The translations under genes were made by a program, and so were the position numbers. The notes beneath the pieces are model-generated. The model was not told the DNA's origin. It was given only the letters and a program-made list of their open reading frames with translations, and did not search any database. DNA of 64,000 nt, from the NCBI RefSeq assembly GCF_021347895.1, contig NC_067113.1, forward strand, positions 6,243,489 through 6,307,488, in the 5' to 3' direction. Below, piece by piece: positions 11,625-22,960 of the stretch (position 1 is the first letter of the stretch; every line of letters starts with the position of its first letter). The DNA comes from Acanthochromis polyacanthus. Lineage: Eukaryota; Chordata; Actinopteri; Pomacentridae.

Positions 11625-11831
11625 CTGTGTTAACCTGGTTTTTGGAGGTGCCCTGAAGTTGGGGGCAGTTAAGGCGGACTCTCCGAGTTCAAGCTCATTT
11701 TCCTTGTGCGTAGCGCCGGAATACATCCGCTGTCTGCTCCCGTTCACGAAGAGTTTTCTGACCTTTCTCAAACAGCCCGGTCCATCCAGCCAGCGGCAGC
11801 ACATGCTAACAGGAGAAGCCATAATGTTCAT
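11625..11831 (-). CDS. mocs1: mocs1 exon 1 (start of molybdenum cofactor synthesis protein 1)
   Basis: First coding exon of MOCS1, whose MoaA-like part works with MoaC to turn GTP into cyclic pyranopterin monophosphate, the first step of molybdenum cofactor synthesis in mitochondria. The exon reads MNIMASPVSM... and has two possible starts, at 11831 and, three codons later, at 11822. The first 35 or so residues are rich in Arg, Lys and Ser with almost no acidic residues, as expected of a mitochondrial targeting peptide. It ends in ...KTRLTQ at a consensus donor (ACACAG|GTAAG on the minus strand). It joins in frame to exon 2 (TRLRDDS). The seven exons listed under mocs1 keep one open frame of 939 nt (313 codons). 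The start of transcription is not visible. The sequence of the exon itself is weakly conserved, so the call rests on its fit to exon 2. Confidence 0.85.
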
Positions 11832-11990
11832 GTGTGACAGCTCTGGAGCAGTTTAGCTCCAGCTGGGAGGTGTTCTGCTGTAAAACATGTCAGTTCAGCC
11901 GGACAGGGAGCTAGTATCAGGGCGGGGACAAGCCGACCAATGATAACAGACGCAAGACCTGATGCATGCTGGGTAGTGTAGTCTGAAGGG
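11832..11990 (-). promoter_or_regulatory. mocs1 promoter region with GC box, CCAAT box and a ZNF143/THAP11-type motif
   Basis: Immediately upstream of the mocs1 start (gene on the minus strand) there is a GC box (GGGCGGGG, about 11920-11927), a CCAAT box at 11937-11941, and on the minus strand ACTACACTACCCAGCATGC at 11964-11982. The last closely fits the known promoter motif ACTACAnnTCCCAnnATGC bound by ZNF143 and THAP11. No TATA box is seen, which fits a housekeeping promoter. The arrangement is inferred from motifs only. Confidence 0.6.
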
Positions 11991-12000
11991 TAAACAGAGT

Positions 12001-12018
12001 CTTTCTTTCTTTCTTTCT

Positions 12019-12065
<47 letters not shown>
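12001..12065. repeat. (TTTC)n microsatellite
   Basis: A run of about 16 CTTT units with a single interruption, directly upstream of the mocs1 promoter region. Confidence 0.95.
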
Positions 12066-12066
<1 letters not shown>

Positions 12067-14497
12067 TTATTACTCTTATTTATTTTTGCTACAACTGTAC
12101 TTAAATTATGAATATTCCATGCTGAACATGGTATTTCTGAGATATTTCTCCTCTATAAGTTCATGATTTTAACATTTCTTTCATTTCAGTTCATCTATTG
12201 TAGGGTATTTTTTTTAATTTGATGGCTTGTGCACTTATAGATCCACAAGTGGGATGTTTGTCAGCTTACATTGTACTTTTCTCCATATCTCAGAAGTAAC
12301 TGGGGCCCCTCATAGCTGCCATATTATATCTATTTAGGGATCCAACCTTGCATAATATTGGATTATTTTGTACTGCAGATACACATGCAGCTGTGTGTAC
12401 AAGGACAAAGGTTTGGGTAGAAGTTAAGTCTGGAAATTGTGCATGGAATGTATGAAATGTAGTCAAATCTATTCGTCTTTTTTAGTTCATTTAGTGTAAA
12501 TTTATTTGATTTATTTATTCTTTATTATACCAGGTAAGATCAGTTGAGAACAATTTCTCATTTAACAATGATGACCTGGCAAGAGGCCCCAGCAATATAT
12601 CATTTGTAGTTAGTTTGTAGTCAAAATCGATATTTTCAGACTACTTTAGACCTTAAAAATGTGATTTTCTATAACTTGAGGGACTAGATCAGTTAAATTA
12701 ATGAACAAGTGAGACTTCATCAAATTAGTAAATAAGCAGAAGTTTTAACTCCTCAGACACACTTGTTTCTAACAGTTTGAGGAAACTAGTCTTACACATT
12801 GGATGTAGGATATGAAAATAATCCATGGCACATTTCTGCTGGTTTTGTCTTTCCTTCCAATGTCTCTATGTTACTGTTTTCTTCATGACCAGAAACAACA
12901 ACAACAATTTCCAAGGAGCAATCTGACTCAGCCAACTTTCACAGCTTAGGTTGGGTTACGTTTAGAGTTTTAATTTTAAATGTTTAAGGCATCAGGGGAA
13001 CCTCAGTTTCTAAGCTGAATGTAAAATGATTCACAGTATAGTATTCTTAGCATTGTGGTCAAACACCACAGCTGATCCACAGAGAAGGCTGTTCTGTGAA
13101 TTGTGGATTTATTGTCTTCTTCTGAATAAACTATTATTTTCTTTTTAAGAATGATAAAATGCACAATTTTAAAAGATTATAGCTGTGAATAGCATTCTTG
13201 TCCTTGTGCAAATCTGCCACACTTTGTGGGGACATTAGCAGAAAAAGAGAAACCTAAAATTTTATTCACACATTTTGAGCAATATCCCATTGAAAATATG
13301 ATCCATCACATATATTCAGGGATAAAGTCATCAGTGGGTCATCGGGCCCCTGAATATTCAGCCCTGCTTTCTGGGTCCAGTTATTTCAAAGAAAACTGTA
13401 GTTTCACTTGCTTAATTTGTGTCATTATCTCTTCAACTGATCATCTGGTCAACCCTGTACTGTGTGCAGCTCCCTGCTATCATAAGACTGACACCCCTTC
13501 TATGGAGTTAAACAATGAGAATAAATGCAGACAAAAAAAAGGATACAAGGATACATATATGTTCAGGTATCTTTTTAAAACTGCTTGAAAGTGTGGAAAA
13601 AATGGGAGTTTCTGCCATAATTTTACAGAGTACTGGTGTGTGTGCGCACTGTATTTTGCAATATGAATCATAGACTCTTTGTATTTGTCCTGTGATGGAC
13701 TTGCAGCATGTCCAGGTTGTGCTCCACCTTTCTTCCAGTGCAGGCTGAGGCTCTAGCACCCTGTGAGCCTACAGGATAAAGCTGGCATAGCTATGGGCTG
13801 GGAGGAGACAGGACCACTGGGTTTGCTTTCAGGGTGGGAAGAAGCAATGTATACTTTATCCACTAGGTGGAGATACAGTCTTGAAGTTCTTTTTAAGGAG
13901 TCACAGCCGCAGCAACTCACAAGACAAATATACTGACTGAGGAATCTTTTGGAGGAGCTTTCACTATAATCAGCTTAACTCAAACACATAATGACAGAAA
14001 ATCACCAATTCTGGTAAACAGAGAGAGAAGAGATGAATTTCCTTGCTTTTATATACCTGCACTTCTTGTCAAAGGTTTGGAGCAAATGCAGTTGGAGGAA
14101 AATTATTTTTTGTCAAGACCCAACCCAGATCATATTTGACCACTTTCAAGAAAACCAATTACTCTCTCCCAAAGTTATGAATAAGAGAACCAACTGTTGG
14201 ATCTGCAGACTGTTTCTGTTTCCTGATGAGGGATACTGTATTCTAATCAAGGCACCTCATTTGGACTGAAATGCTGTTTGTCTGCAGGCTTTATTTCTGT
14301 AGTACTCCTGCTGAGTTCAGCCCTGCCAGTATCTACTTCTACCATATGTGCCATTTTAAAATCGACTTTATGTGGATACCTGAATCACAGTCACATGTGA
14401 ATTTATGTTCAACATTTTGTTTTCATGCAACCAAGTTCTACAGAGTTCTGTGTTTATGAATCATGCTGTATCATAACAGCAAAATCTGCATAAAAAA
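12066..14497. other. non-coding stretch upstream of mocs1
   Basis: No supported gene. 12510-12600 resembles a common degraded vertebrate repeat (ACCAGGTAAGATCAGTTGAG...GACCTGGCAAGAGGCC). 13690-13770 resembles a decayed piece of the GGAT-tailed SINE (CCTGTGATGGACTTGCAGCATGTCC). The rest shows nothing. Confidence 0.4.
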
Positions 14498-14590
14498 ACA
14501 TTCATTGTCTATGCGCCACTTAATTCTCATTAGGGTCATGGGGGTGCTGGAGTTTATCCCAGCTGACTTAGAGTGAAGACAAGAGACAAA
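14498..14590 (-). repeat. fragment of the GGAT-tailed SINE
   Basis: CATTAGGGTCATGGGGGTGC followed by AGCTGACTTAGAGTGAAGAC matches the 3' part of the SINE at 29224-29575 on the opposite strand. The tRNA-like head is missing. Confidence 0.6.
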
Positions 14591-14649
14591 CCAAGCCACT
14601 GTGCAGCCCCTGATCTACAATATCCAGTTTTTTGTTTCAGGTGCAGTGA

Positions 14650-14680
14650 GATGAGAGCAAAACAAACCTTACCTGTCTGA
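14650..14680 (-). repeat. 31-bp duplicated block with a splice-donor sequence, copy 1
   Basis: Identical to 16883-16913. On the minus strand it reads TCAGACAG|GTAAGG..., a perfect splice-donor consensus. The two copies flank the duplicated mocs1 exon 2 remnant at 15404-15510. Confidence 0.6.
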
Positions 14681-15403
14681 TTTTCACATTGTCATACCAA
14701 TGATTTTCCTTCCTCTCAGCAGGGAGGTGAACTATATTCTATCTGGCTCAGTGCACACGGCAATGAACGGAAAGGTCGTCTGGGGTGAATCTGTTGAGAA
14801 ATCATTTGGGAACGAACATCTTGGGTCAGCACACAGCGGAAGGCTCCAGGCATGTGCGGCAGAAAGCCGTCACAGGTCACAGGACTCACTCAGTGCTAAA
14901 CAATAGACCTGCATGTTAGTCCATCCATCATCTCACTGCTGCATTCTTTCACATTTAAATCACCATTGATTTATTGACACTGAAAATTACCTGCAGCTTT
15001 AATTTATTTGCATTGATTTCATGATAAAAACAACTCCCAGACAATGGCCACAGTAGAGGCCATTTCTCAGACTGTCTTTACTAAATTCCATTTCAATAGA
15101 CAAAGAGGGGAGGTTAACATCACCTCTTTACTTGAGGTTGAAAGTGACAGAAATTAGGCAGCTTCATGATGGCTGATGCTTTTGTTCCAATGCAAACTTA
15201 TCTGCTTTTCATCAGCCACATCAGATTCTTCTGAGTGGAACACCAACAATGTCTGATTTGTTTATTAGGATCCTTAATTTGTCCTTTATTCAGTTAAGGA
15301 ATATATTGAACTGTCGAGTTTTGGTGGATATTATTTACATGTTTTCCTTCTTTATCTCTCAAAAGTAAAAACTCTTTTTGAATGTGTGCCTCCTACTCTG
15401 CTA

Positions 15404-15510
15404 CAGGTGTCGTTTCTCGGTCAGGGGGATGAGCAGGTAGCTGTGCCTGCGGCTAAAGTTGTCAGTCAAAAACACTTAAAGGGTAGCATGCTGTCATCTC
15501 TGAGCCTCTC
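15404..15510 (-). pseudogene. decayed second copy of mocs1 exon 2
   Basis: Aligns over its whole length with mocs1 exon 2 (8844-8955) on the same strand, including the acceptor (CCCCCAG) and the stretch for ERLRDDSMLPF. A one-base deletion near CCCTTTAAG shifts the frame and gives a stop. The first cluster Cys codon has become CGA, and the 3' end reads into TAG instead of the split Cys and donor. It lies about 3.6 kb upstream of exon 1. It is the product of a partial gene duplication, not a retrocopy, because the intron-side acceptor sequence is kept. Confidence 0.9.
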
Positions 15511-16369
15511 CTGGGGGCGAAGAAAACAGGAGAAAAACACTGCGGTGCTCATCTGATGCACAGAAAACAGATGATAAAGAGGCTACAGCAGCATCTCCAC
15601 ATTGCATTCAACATTATACATGCAACACGGATGTAAATAATGTTTATCAGCTTGGTTCAGATCTTCCTTGGCCTACATGAAGAAATTATTTTTGCAGCAA
15701 AAAAATTGAGAACTTAACACTACAGTGTGAGAATTAAAGACATTAAAGTGCTGGTATCATACAAATGGCATTCTCATAAGCAAAAGAAAGCTAAGATCAA
15801 GATAAAGTGACAAGTTGAACAGGCAGCCGATAATCTTTCAGTGCAACACGGCTAAAACAAATGAATAGAAACCTGAATGTGTTGCAGCTAATTTTAGCAT
15901 CTCTGACCAGCAGGCAAAATGTCAAATCCCTTTCAGAGGCGATGGTCCTGATTTGTCTAGATGTATCTTCCTGTGGGACTTGCAGACTAAAAATATTTGG
16001 CTTTTGCTCTCAAAGGTTTTTACCTGTCAACCTTACAGCATTGCTCAGTTGATTTCTGTTTGTCACATTTAAATTCTCCAGTGGTAGAAAGGAAGGAAAT
16101 GCAGCTTTGGAATACTTTGGTTTCAGCTCTGTGTAACTTTAAACTCCTATTCCCCTGGATTTATGAATAAATACTTGTAACTCTGCTATATTTATTTATT
16201 TATTGATCAGCTGTAGTTACTGATCATTTGTATTAAAAAACAGGATTGTCATATAAAAGTCCATTTCTTTGTGGGGAGATTTTTCTTTCCTTAGATCTCT
16301 GGGTGGGTTATGCAGTGTTTTCATGTGTTCCTTATAAGTAAGCTCCAACAGCAATAGTTCATTGTCCAT
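15511..16369. other. non-coding stretch, no feature seen
   Basis: No supported gene or repeat. It may be partly duplicated mocs1 intron 1 sequence, which could not be aligned by eye. Confidence 0.4.
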
Positions 16370-16600
16370 CTGACGGTTGGTGTTCTATGAATCTGTGATG
16401 TCCAGTGCCATCCTTTATGCTGCTGTGTGTTGGGACAGTAGGCTGAGGGTAGCGGACACCAACAGACTGAACAAACTGATCCGCAAGGCCAGTGACGTTG
16501 TTGGGGTGGAGCCGGATTTTATGACAGTGGTGTCTGAGAAGACGATGATTGCAAGTCATCTTGGGCAATGTCTCTCATCCATTCCATGACATACTGGTCA
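16370..16600 (+). mobile_element. LINE fragment (end of reverse transcriptase)
   Basis: Encodes FYESVMSSAILYAAVCWDSR...NRLNKLIRKASDVVGVE, matching the C-terminal RT part of the LINEs at 35.8-38.9 kb (FYQSVVASVLFYAAVCWGG) and 39.5-42.7 kb. Both ends are missing. Confidence 0.85.
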
Positions 16601-16882
16601 GCCACAGGAGCTCCTTCAGTCATAGACTCATAGACTTTTTGTTGTTTTTTGACCATGTGTCAGAATTGTTTTGGCTCATCAAAAGTCGCTTGCTTCTGCT
16701 ATCTGTTAGAGAGACATTTTCTTTTTAAACGTCTCACATGTCTTCATTTAAATAATTGGTCAAAGTCAGTGGAGACACATTTTCCATTATTTCCCGAGTA
16801 GGAACTTACAAAAATCCTAATTTGCTTAACAGATTTTTTTTTCATTTCCCTTACTACACCTCTGGTTTCTCTTTAGAAGGAC

Positions 16883-16913
16883 GATGAGAGCAAAACAAAC
16901 CTTACCTGTCTGA
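16883..16913 (-). repeat. 31-bp duplicated block with a splice-donor sequence, copy 2
   Basis: Identical to 14650-14680 in the same orientation; the sequences on either side differ. Confidence 0.6.
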
Positions 16914-17276
16914 ATGTTAATTCTAACAATACTCGCTCCACCTCAACCAGATCCGAAAGTGAAATGCTGCTTTTGCATTGACACATCAAATATACAGTAT
17001 CATATGAGCATTGTTTTCCACACACTGTGTACATTTACTTTTATACTACAAGGCCATTTTTACACTTCTTGGAGGATTATTACATCAGTGTACAAGAGCT
17101 GGTAGTTTAAATCAAGGATTCTTAAATTTCTCCCACTACTAGAATAAGTGAGACAGTTGGTACTCATCTGATGATGGATCTAATCAATGACACAAATTAT
17201 CGTCTTTGTTTTGTCTTTCATATATCAGAAATATAGTAACCCTCAGAGGGAAATAGGCCTGTATCTTTTGTAACCT

Positions 17277-17940
17277 CACTGTAAAAAATGTTCGTAAAAT
17301 TTACTCAAATCATGACAGTAAAAATCTGTAAACTCTAAAACAGTTTGATACAGTTTATATTTTTAATGGAAAAATGCCGTAATATGTGTAACATTTAATA
17401 CTGTAATTTTTGCACTCACTGTTCGAAAAGAATACCAGTTTTCACAATTAAATATATGTACTGTTGTTCTGATATTGTTTGTAATGAGTAATATGGCATT
17501 TTGTGCATTTATTTCACGTAAAAAATATGCTTTGTACTGGTCAAATTGATGTACTTTTGTGTTAATAACAGACATATGCTTTCATATTTATGACAGCTAT
17601 GACTTCAATTGTCTCACATATAAAAAATACACGTGTTAAGCGTTACACTAATTGTTGTGCTGGTAATGGGAAAATGCTGTAATATTTACAACAGGTCACA
17701 CAAACTTTATTTTATATAGTACTTTCATGTAACTTTTCAAGTAAAAGAACTTTTCCTTTAAGAGTTCAATCTTTTTTGTAAAATATGGAATGAAGCACAA
17801 TTTCTAACTGGAAAATCAACAGCGTCAACACATTTCTTTACTTTAAATGAAGAACATTTTTTATTGCAATTTTACGGTAGCATTTTGGAGATCACAGCTG
17901 CCCAAATTTTTCTATATAATTATCAGGTTTTTTTACAGTG
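17277..17940. mobile_element. DNA element with CACTGTAAAAAA ends
   Basis: 664 bp bounded by CACTGTAAAAAA and its inverse TTTTTTTACAGTG, with no coding capacity. Inner stretches (ACAAACTTTATTTTAT, TTTTCAAGTAAAA, GATCACAGCTGCC) recur at 60690-61070. Non-autonomous DNA transposon by structure; the superfamily is not certain and no target duplication was found. Confidence 0.65.
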
Positions 17941-18240
17941 CTGGGGAAATTATTTATAAATGTTTGCATTTTGCTCCAACATCACTTTTTTAATACAAAT
18001 CCCTGCCTTGAATGATGTACAAAGAAAGAAAAAATATCAAATTTGTGTTGCATAGTGCTTTATCACCATTGTGTTGAAGGACAGCGTATGGATCATAAAC
18101 ATTACTGACTACATTTTAATCAATCAGACTTTGCACAGCACATTTTCAAAGTCCTCTCTCATTTACAGGTCTCTATTGCTTGTCAACAGTCTCCTTTAAG
18201 GACCTGAGATCCATCCAGCTCCGTGAACCAACTCAGGTTT

Positions 18241-18572
18241 CCATCCATCCATTCTCTATACACCACTTTATCGTCACTAGGATCGCGGGGGGTGCTGGAG
18301 CTCCGAGTCTTAGCTGACTCGGGCGAAGGCAGGGGACACCCTGGACAGGTCGCCAGTCTGTCTCAGGGCTACGTATACAGACACACAATCACACTCACAT
18401 TCACACCTACAGACAATTTAGAGTAACCAATTAACTTCAGCATATTTTTGGACTGTGGGAGGAAGCCGGAGAAAACCCACTCCATGCAGAAAGATCCCAG
18501 GCCGGGATTTGAACCGGGGATCTTCTTGCTGCAAGGCGAAAGTGCTAACCACTACGCAACTGTGCAGCCTCC
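18241..18572 (-). repeat. tRNA-headed SINE with GGAT tail, full copy
   Basis: On the minus strand: a tRNA-like head with A box (TAGTGGTTAGCAC) and B box (GGTTCAAATCCC), the body TTTCTGCATGGAG... CCACAGTCC...TTAATTGGTTACTC, and the tail GGATGGATGG. The same element is at 29224-29575. The B box and head are what a Pol III promoter needs. Confidence 0.75.
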
Positions 18573-19897
18573 ACCTCAGCTTTGCAGGAGAAAATTAAAT
18601 TTCAGTCAGTCAAGAATCCTGTGAAATATGATGATTTCTTCAATGTTTGTGAATCCCACTAAAATTTACCTTTTGCCTTTTTATTTTTCAAAGCTTGCTT
18701 TGAAGTAATTTCTCCATCTACGTTACGTCTACATATATTCTCACCCTACATGCTTCAATGTTGCTTTGTCTCTGCATTTCTATTAGTGTGTGTCGCAGCC
18801 ATGAGAAAGCAGTCAATGTTGGTATGAGCTCAAGCAAAATGTCAGCTTTGCCTCAGCAATCGCATTTGGAATGCAGGTTTTACACGCTGCATCGATAATG
18901 TGGCAGATATTTGCTGCAGAGCCCCATGACAACTGCATCAGTGTTTTAATGAAACACAGCATAGCTTAAAGTAGTTCAAGGATAGAAGCTTATGTTAGAA
19001 TGTCAATCTACAAATAATTATCGACTGAAATGACTATATGCAAGACATAAAAATTGTGAAAATGCACCTTTTACAGATGCACTGTAGTGTTGTGACCTGA
19101 ATGTGACGATATCCTGGCTGCATTTGAACCTTGTTACACCATTAAACGTCTGACACATGGACTGTGTCGCTGTGATCATCTGAGGTGTGAGGAGTACATT
19201 AGCACAAATGAACACGTGTCAACTGAAGCTGGAGTGAAAGAGCTCAAAGCAGTACATGGCTCCTCTTTGAATGCTCACTCCCATAAGTCTTTAGATGTTA
19301 CCTGGACTTTTATGCTTATCTTCTTTCACATCACTTTGCTGGCAACTGCTGACCATGTTTCCCTGCAAAAACCAGGTCAATGGATAAAAAGTAGGCCTGT
19401 GAGTCTCTTTGAAAGGTTGGCATGACGGTGTAATTATCTTGTCGTGACACAGCAATTAAACAGAGGTATTTAAAGCTAGCACAGATTGTGAAAGAGATTC
19501 CTCAAATGATAGGCTCACTTCCCACTCTTGTCCAGCAGTATTCTCTCCTGTTTTGTGTGGGTGTGATTTACTATTGAAGCAGAGGGAACATGAATTTGCA
19601 TATGGTTAACACCAAGTCACACTGCAGCGGCTAATCTCTGGAGTTGTTTTTCTGAGCGCTGTGTAATGGAAGGATTAAATATGTTCATTGTGTCCTTTAA
19701 TTTGATGATGAACTGAAAGGAAGAAAACATTAAAGCCTTGTCATTTAATTTGCTCTTGAAATGCATGTTTTAATTACACATATCCTCTTACACTGACAGG
19801 ACCATTTTACTGAGTTACAGATCATAAATAAATAACAGGAAAAAGATAAGGGAGATTCCAGTTCAAGTATTTGTGTCCTAAATATTATGGAAAGATA
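18573..19897. other. non-coding stretch
   Basis: No gene found. 19560-19740 is free of recognisable repeats and contains an octamer ATTTGCAT; it could be a conserved non-coding element, but there is no comparison to show it. Confidence 0.35.
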
Positions 19898-20258
19898 CAC
19901 TACTGTTCAAAAGGTTTGAGGTCACTTAGAAATGTCTTTAATTTTGATAGAAAAGCAGTATTTTTTCGATGAAGATAACATTACATGAATCAGAAATACA
20001 GTCCAGACATTGTTAATGTGGTAAATGACTATTCTCGCTGGAAACGGCTGATTTTTAATGGAATATCTCCATAGGGGTACAGAGGAAAATTTCCAGCAAC
20101 CATCACTCCTGTGTTCTAATGCTACATTGTGTTAGCAAAAAGGCTAATTGATGATTAGAAAACCCTCATGCAGTTATGTTAGCACATGAATAAAAGTGTG
20201 AGATTTCATTAAAAAAACATGAAATTGCTTGGGTGACCCAAACTTCTGAACAGTAGTG
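19898..20258 (-). mobile_element. Tc1-type MITE family M1, copy 1
   Basis: 361 bp with inverted ends CACTACTGTTCAAAAGGTTT and ...CAAACTTCTGAACAGTAGTG, after TA on the left. Inner sequence (GTTAGCACATGAATAAAAGT) matches, in reverse, the copies at 30013-30370 and 46258-46624. Non-coding. Confidence 0.85.
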
Positions 20259-21729
20259 TGTTTAGTTCACCCTAAGAATCTTTTTAAATTGAATTACCCT
20301 ACAATTTAGAGTCAGGTTATGTGTGTTTTTTGTAAACCTATACAAGCGTTTGCAGTCTGCCCTCTGCATGGTTCTATCTTTCCTTCAGTCTTCTGGTCCT
20401 TAAGTCTCTTCGCGATTCAAATGAAACTCTACATGCTTGTTAAAGATAATTACAAAAAACAGTGTGCACCTGACCAAGCTGCAGTGGCCACAGTAATGGG
20501 TTTGACAACTTTGTATCAGATATTTACTGAATTTACACAAAAAAAAAAAGCATGGTTACATTTTATTTTTACACTTCAGAATATATTTATATTCTGGGTA
20601 AACTGCCAACTTTATTCTTTTAAAATGAATGCAGACTGTAAAGTGAAGTTGTCTGAAAACCTTCAGAAGTCACTGAAGGTAATTATTCTCTTTTCCTTTA
20701 GGACTTTCTTCTTTCTAACTCCAGACAGACATATCTACCTTTTCAGCTGCTTCGTCCAGTCTTATCATGAACTTTGTGTCTGATGTTAGTTGCTGCTGGT
20801 AGCAAACTCTTTAGCTGGTAAAACATTCCTGCTAAGGCTGAACACAACACTGAAATGTGTCATAGTGAAACAGAAAAAATCTCTGTTAATAACATTAAAT
20901 TAGAAATAAAAAAATATCAATTGTATGGCAGCTTTAATAATACTTGTGTACTAAATGTAGCTGGTGAGATCAGCTGAAACCATCAGGAGTCGGCAAGAGA
21001 AAATGTTTAGTACACTGATAATAAGTCTCCTGAGAAAAAAATGCTCATAAATGAGTCAGTTGTTTTCATTGTTTTTCGGAATTGTTTTTGACAGGGATGA
21101 GCCAAAAATCATGACACTAATCTTCAGATCAGGTTGGTTTCCACTGACTTGCTACAGAGTGCCAGTTAAAATGATTTCTGCCCTCAGGCAGTAACTCATT
21201 GTGATGTTGGCAGTGAGCCACACTTGGTAAGCAGGTGGTGAAGATCTATGAGGCTATTTAGTCATTAGTCATCAGCATTTGTCATGTCATTTGGGATGCA
21301 TGGAGCCTCCATGTTTTCTGCTTGTATGGTGAAGGAAGCTGGGCATCGTCCTGTTCCCTACGGATCGAAGCCTGGCAGCTACAAGGCTGTGAGAGATGTG
21401 GAATGTCTTATTTCATGGTACAAAGAGAAACTATTAATGAATGATGATGATGTTCTTTCACTTCTAAAAACACAATGATTCCAGAAGTCATTTTTGTTCT
21501 TAGTCTTTTTAATACAAATACAGAGTTCTTTCACTCAGTCAGGTCGAACCGCTTTGATCTGCTTAGTATAAGGAGCAGTGCAGCAATTATGTGCTTTTAG
21601 ATTCAGTAGCTCATATTATACTTTCATGTTCCTTTCTCTGCAGATCTAATGCATGTCATGGCAGACAAAGGTTCTATATCTGTCTTTTTCTTTGATATTT
21701 ATGAGTTTTATCTGAAGAGTTTCTGCAGG

Positions 21730-21763
<34 letters not shown>

Positions 21764-22149
21764 CCAGTGTGCTTGCTGAAATAATCTCCATCATTTTATT
21801 GAGAAAAGACTTTTGATTATCATAAGAATTTGAGTGTCCAAGTTCAAGTCTCCTTTGACTGTCATCTACAAAGAACATCAGCTTCATAATGGATTAGCAA
21901 GGGGGGCATTATTATGTTTCTGAGATTACATCAGTCTGGCTGACTAATGGCACTATAGTACTGTCAGCTCAACATTCGATGCCCCCAAAATATCCTAAAT
22001 AATTGAACTATTGAAGGGTTTTTAGAAATGGCAGTGCAATGTCATAATTTTGAAGCAATGAACATGAAGGAAGTCATGGATCCTCATTTTGAAAAGCCTC
22101 CCCAATTTCTCCTTTCTTTTCACATCTTAGCAAGTAAATTGGTGGGAGA
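20259..22149. other. non-coding stretch with a (CA)n microsatellite
   Basis: A 154-residue open frame at 20319-20783 has no recognised domain and low-complexity runs and is not accepted as a gene. A (CA)n run lies at about 21732-21762. Nothing else supported. Confidence 0.4.
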
Positions 22150-22960
22150 ATAGAATAAGGAGTGTACCACTGTACCAAGGTCACTGGGGCGTTCACCGGG
22201 GACACATCAGCAGTAGTCTCTGAAATATGTACGGAGAGATGCTACAACTATGTGTTATTAGATTATATGAATGCCATTTCAAAAATTTATCACTGCAGAA
22301 TGGCCAGAAGGTGACTTTCATGCTGCCTCTAAACAGCATCACCAGGAACAAAAGCTGCTTTGAGATCTCGCAAGGTAAAGAGGGGTTCTGCACATAGACT
22401 GTATATATAGTGGACGTAGCATCTGGCTGAAGAATTGAAGCCCACCCGGAAGTGTCAAAAACTTGCAATATCACGCCGTCTGCTAGGGTTGGCTCCAAAA
22501 AGCTTTTTCTCCATAGACCCCAATTCATTTTTGGAGAAAATAAAATTTGATAGACTGATTTTCTACAGCTCAGGATTTTTTCCCCGTTAGTTTTCATGGT
22601 CAAAATGAGAGATCAGGTGGCAGATCATAAAATAAATCAATACTGAATTTTAAATAAATCGTTAAAGTTGGCGGAGCCAGGGGGCGTGGCTATACTTGAT
22701 AGACAGCAACAGAAGCCTCTGCGGTAAAATGTGGGCGGGATAAGAGAGTCTTCAGCCAGTCCTGCCCCTAGTTGCTCTCCGGTCCAGCCTGTTTGATGAC
22801 GCTTTTTACGTCACTGGCTCCAAAAAATCCAAAACGGCGACCAGGAAGTAGCAAAATCCGGGCTTCATTTTCTCGGCGTTGAAACCAACGGGTGACGTCA
22901 CGGTTAGTTTACGCCTGGTTCTGCAGTGCTAAAGACTGGATACCACAATCTACAGTTCGT
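22150..22960. repeat. dispersed repeat R3, copy 1, split by an inserted element
   Basis: CCAAGGTCACTGGGGCGTTC, CTGCAGAATGGCCAGAAGGT and GTGCTAAAGACTGGA occur in the same order as at 29740-29970. The copy is interrupted at about 22384-22925 by another element. Function unknown; the open frame on the minus strand (22193-22603) crosses the insertion border and is not a gene. Confidence 0.7.
22384..22925. mobile_element. non-autonomous element inside repeat R3
   Basis: Starts CATAGACTGTATATATAGTG after GGTTCTGCA, and ends ...GGGTGACGTCACGG before a second GGTTCTGCA (22384-22392 and 22917-22925). Removing it restores the order seen in the other copy of R3, which has TTTCCGCACTGCTAAAGACTGG there. 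The 8-9 bp duplication would fit a hAT-type element, but the right inverted end is not clear. Confidence 0.65.

Noticed and set aside
18500..18560. tRNA gene suggested by A and B boxes (also 29224-29300)
   Set aside because: The boxes belong to the SINE head; no complete tRNA cloverleaf with anticodon arm was found.
20319..20783. 154-residue open frame
   Set aside because: No domain, no splice context, low-complexity stretches and AT-rich codon use; likely chance.
22193..22603. 136-residue minus-strand open frame
   Set aside because: It runs across the border between repeat R3 and the element inserted in it, so it cannot be a conserved gene.
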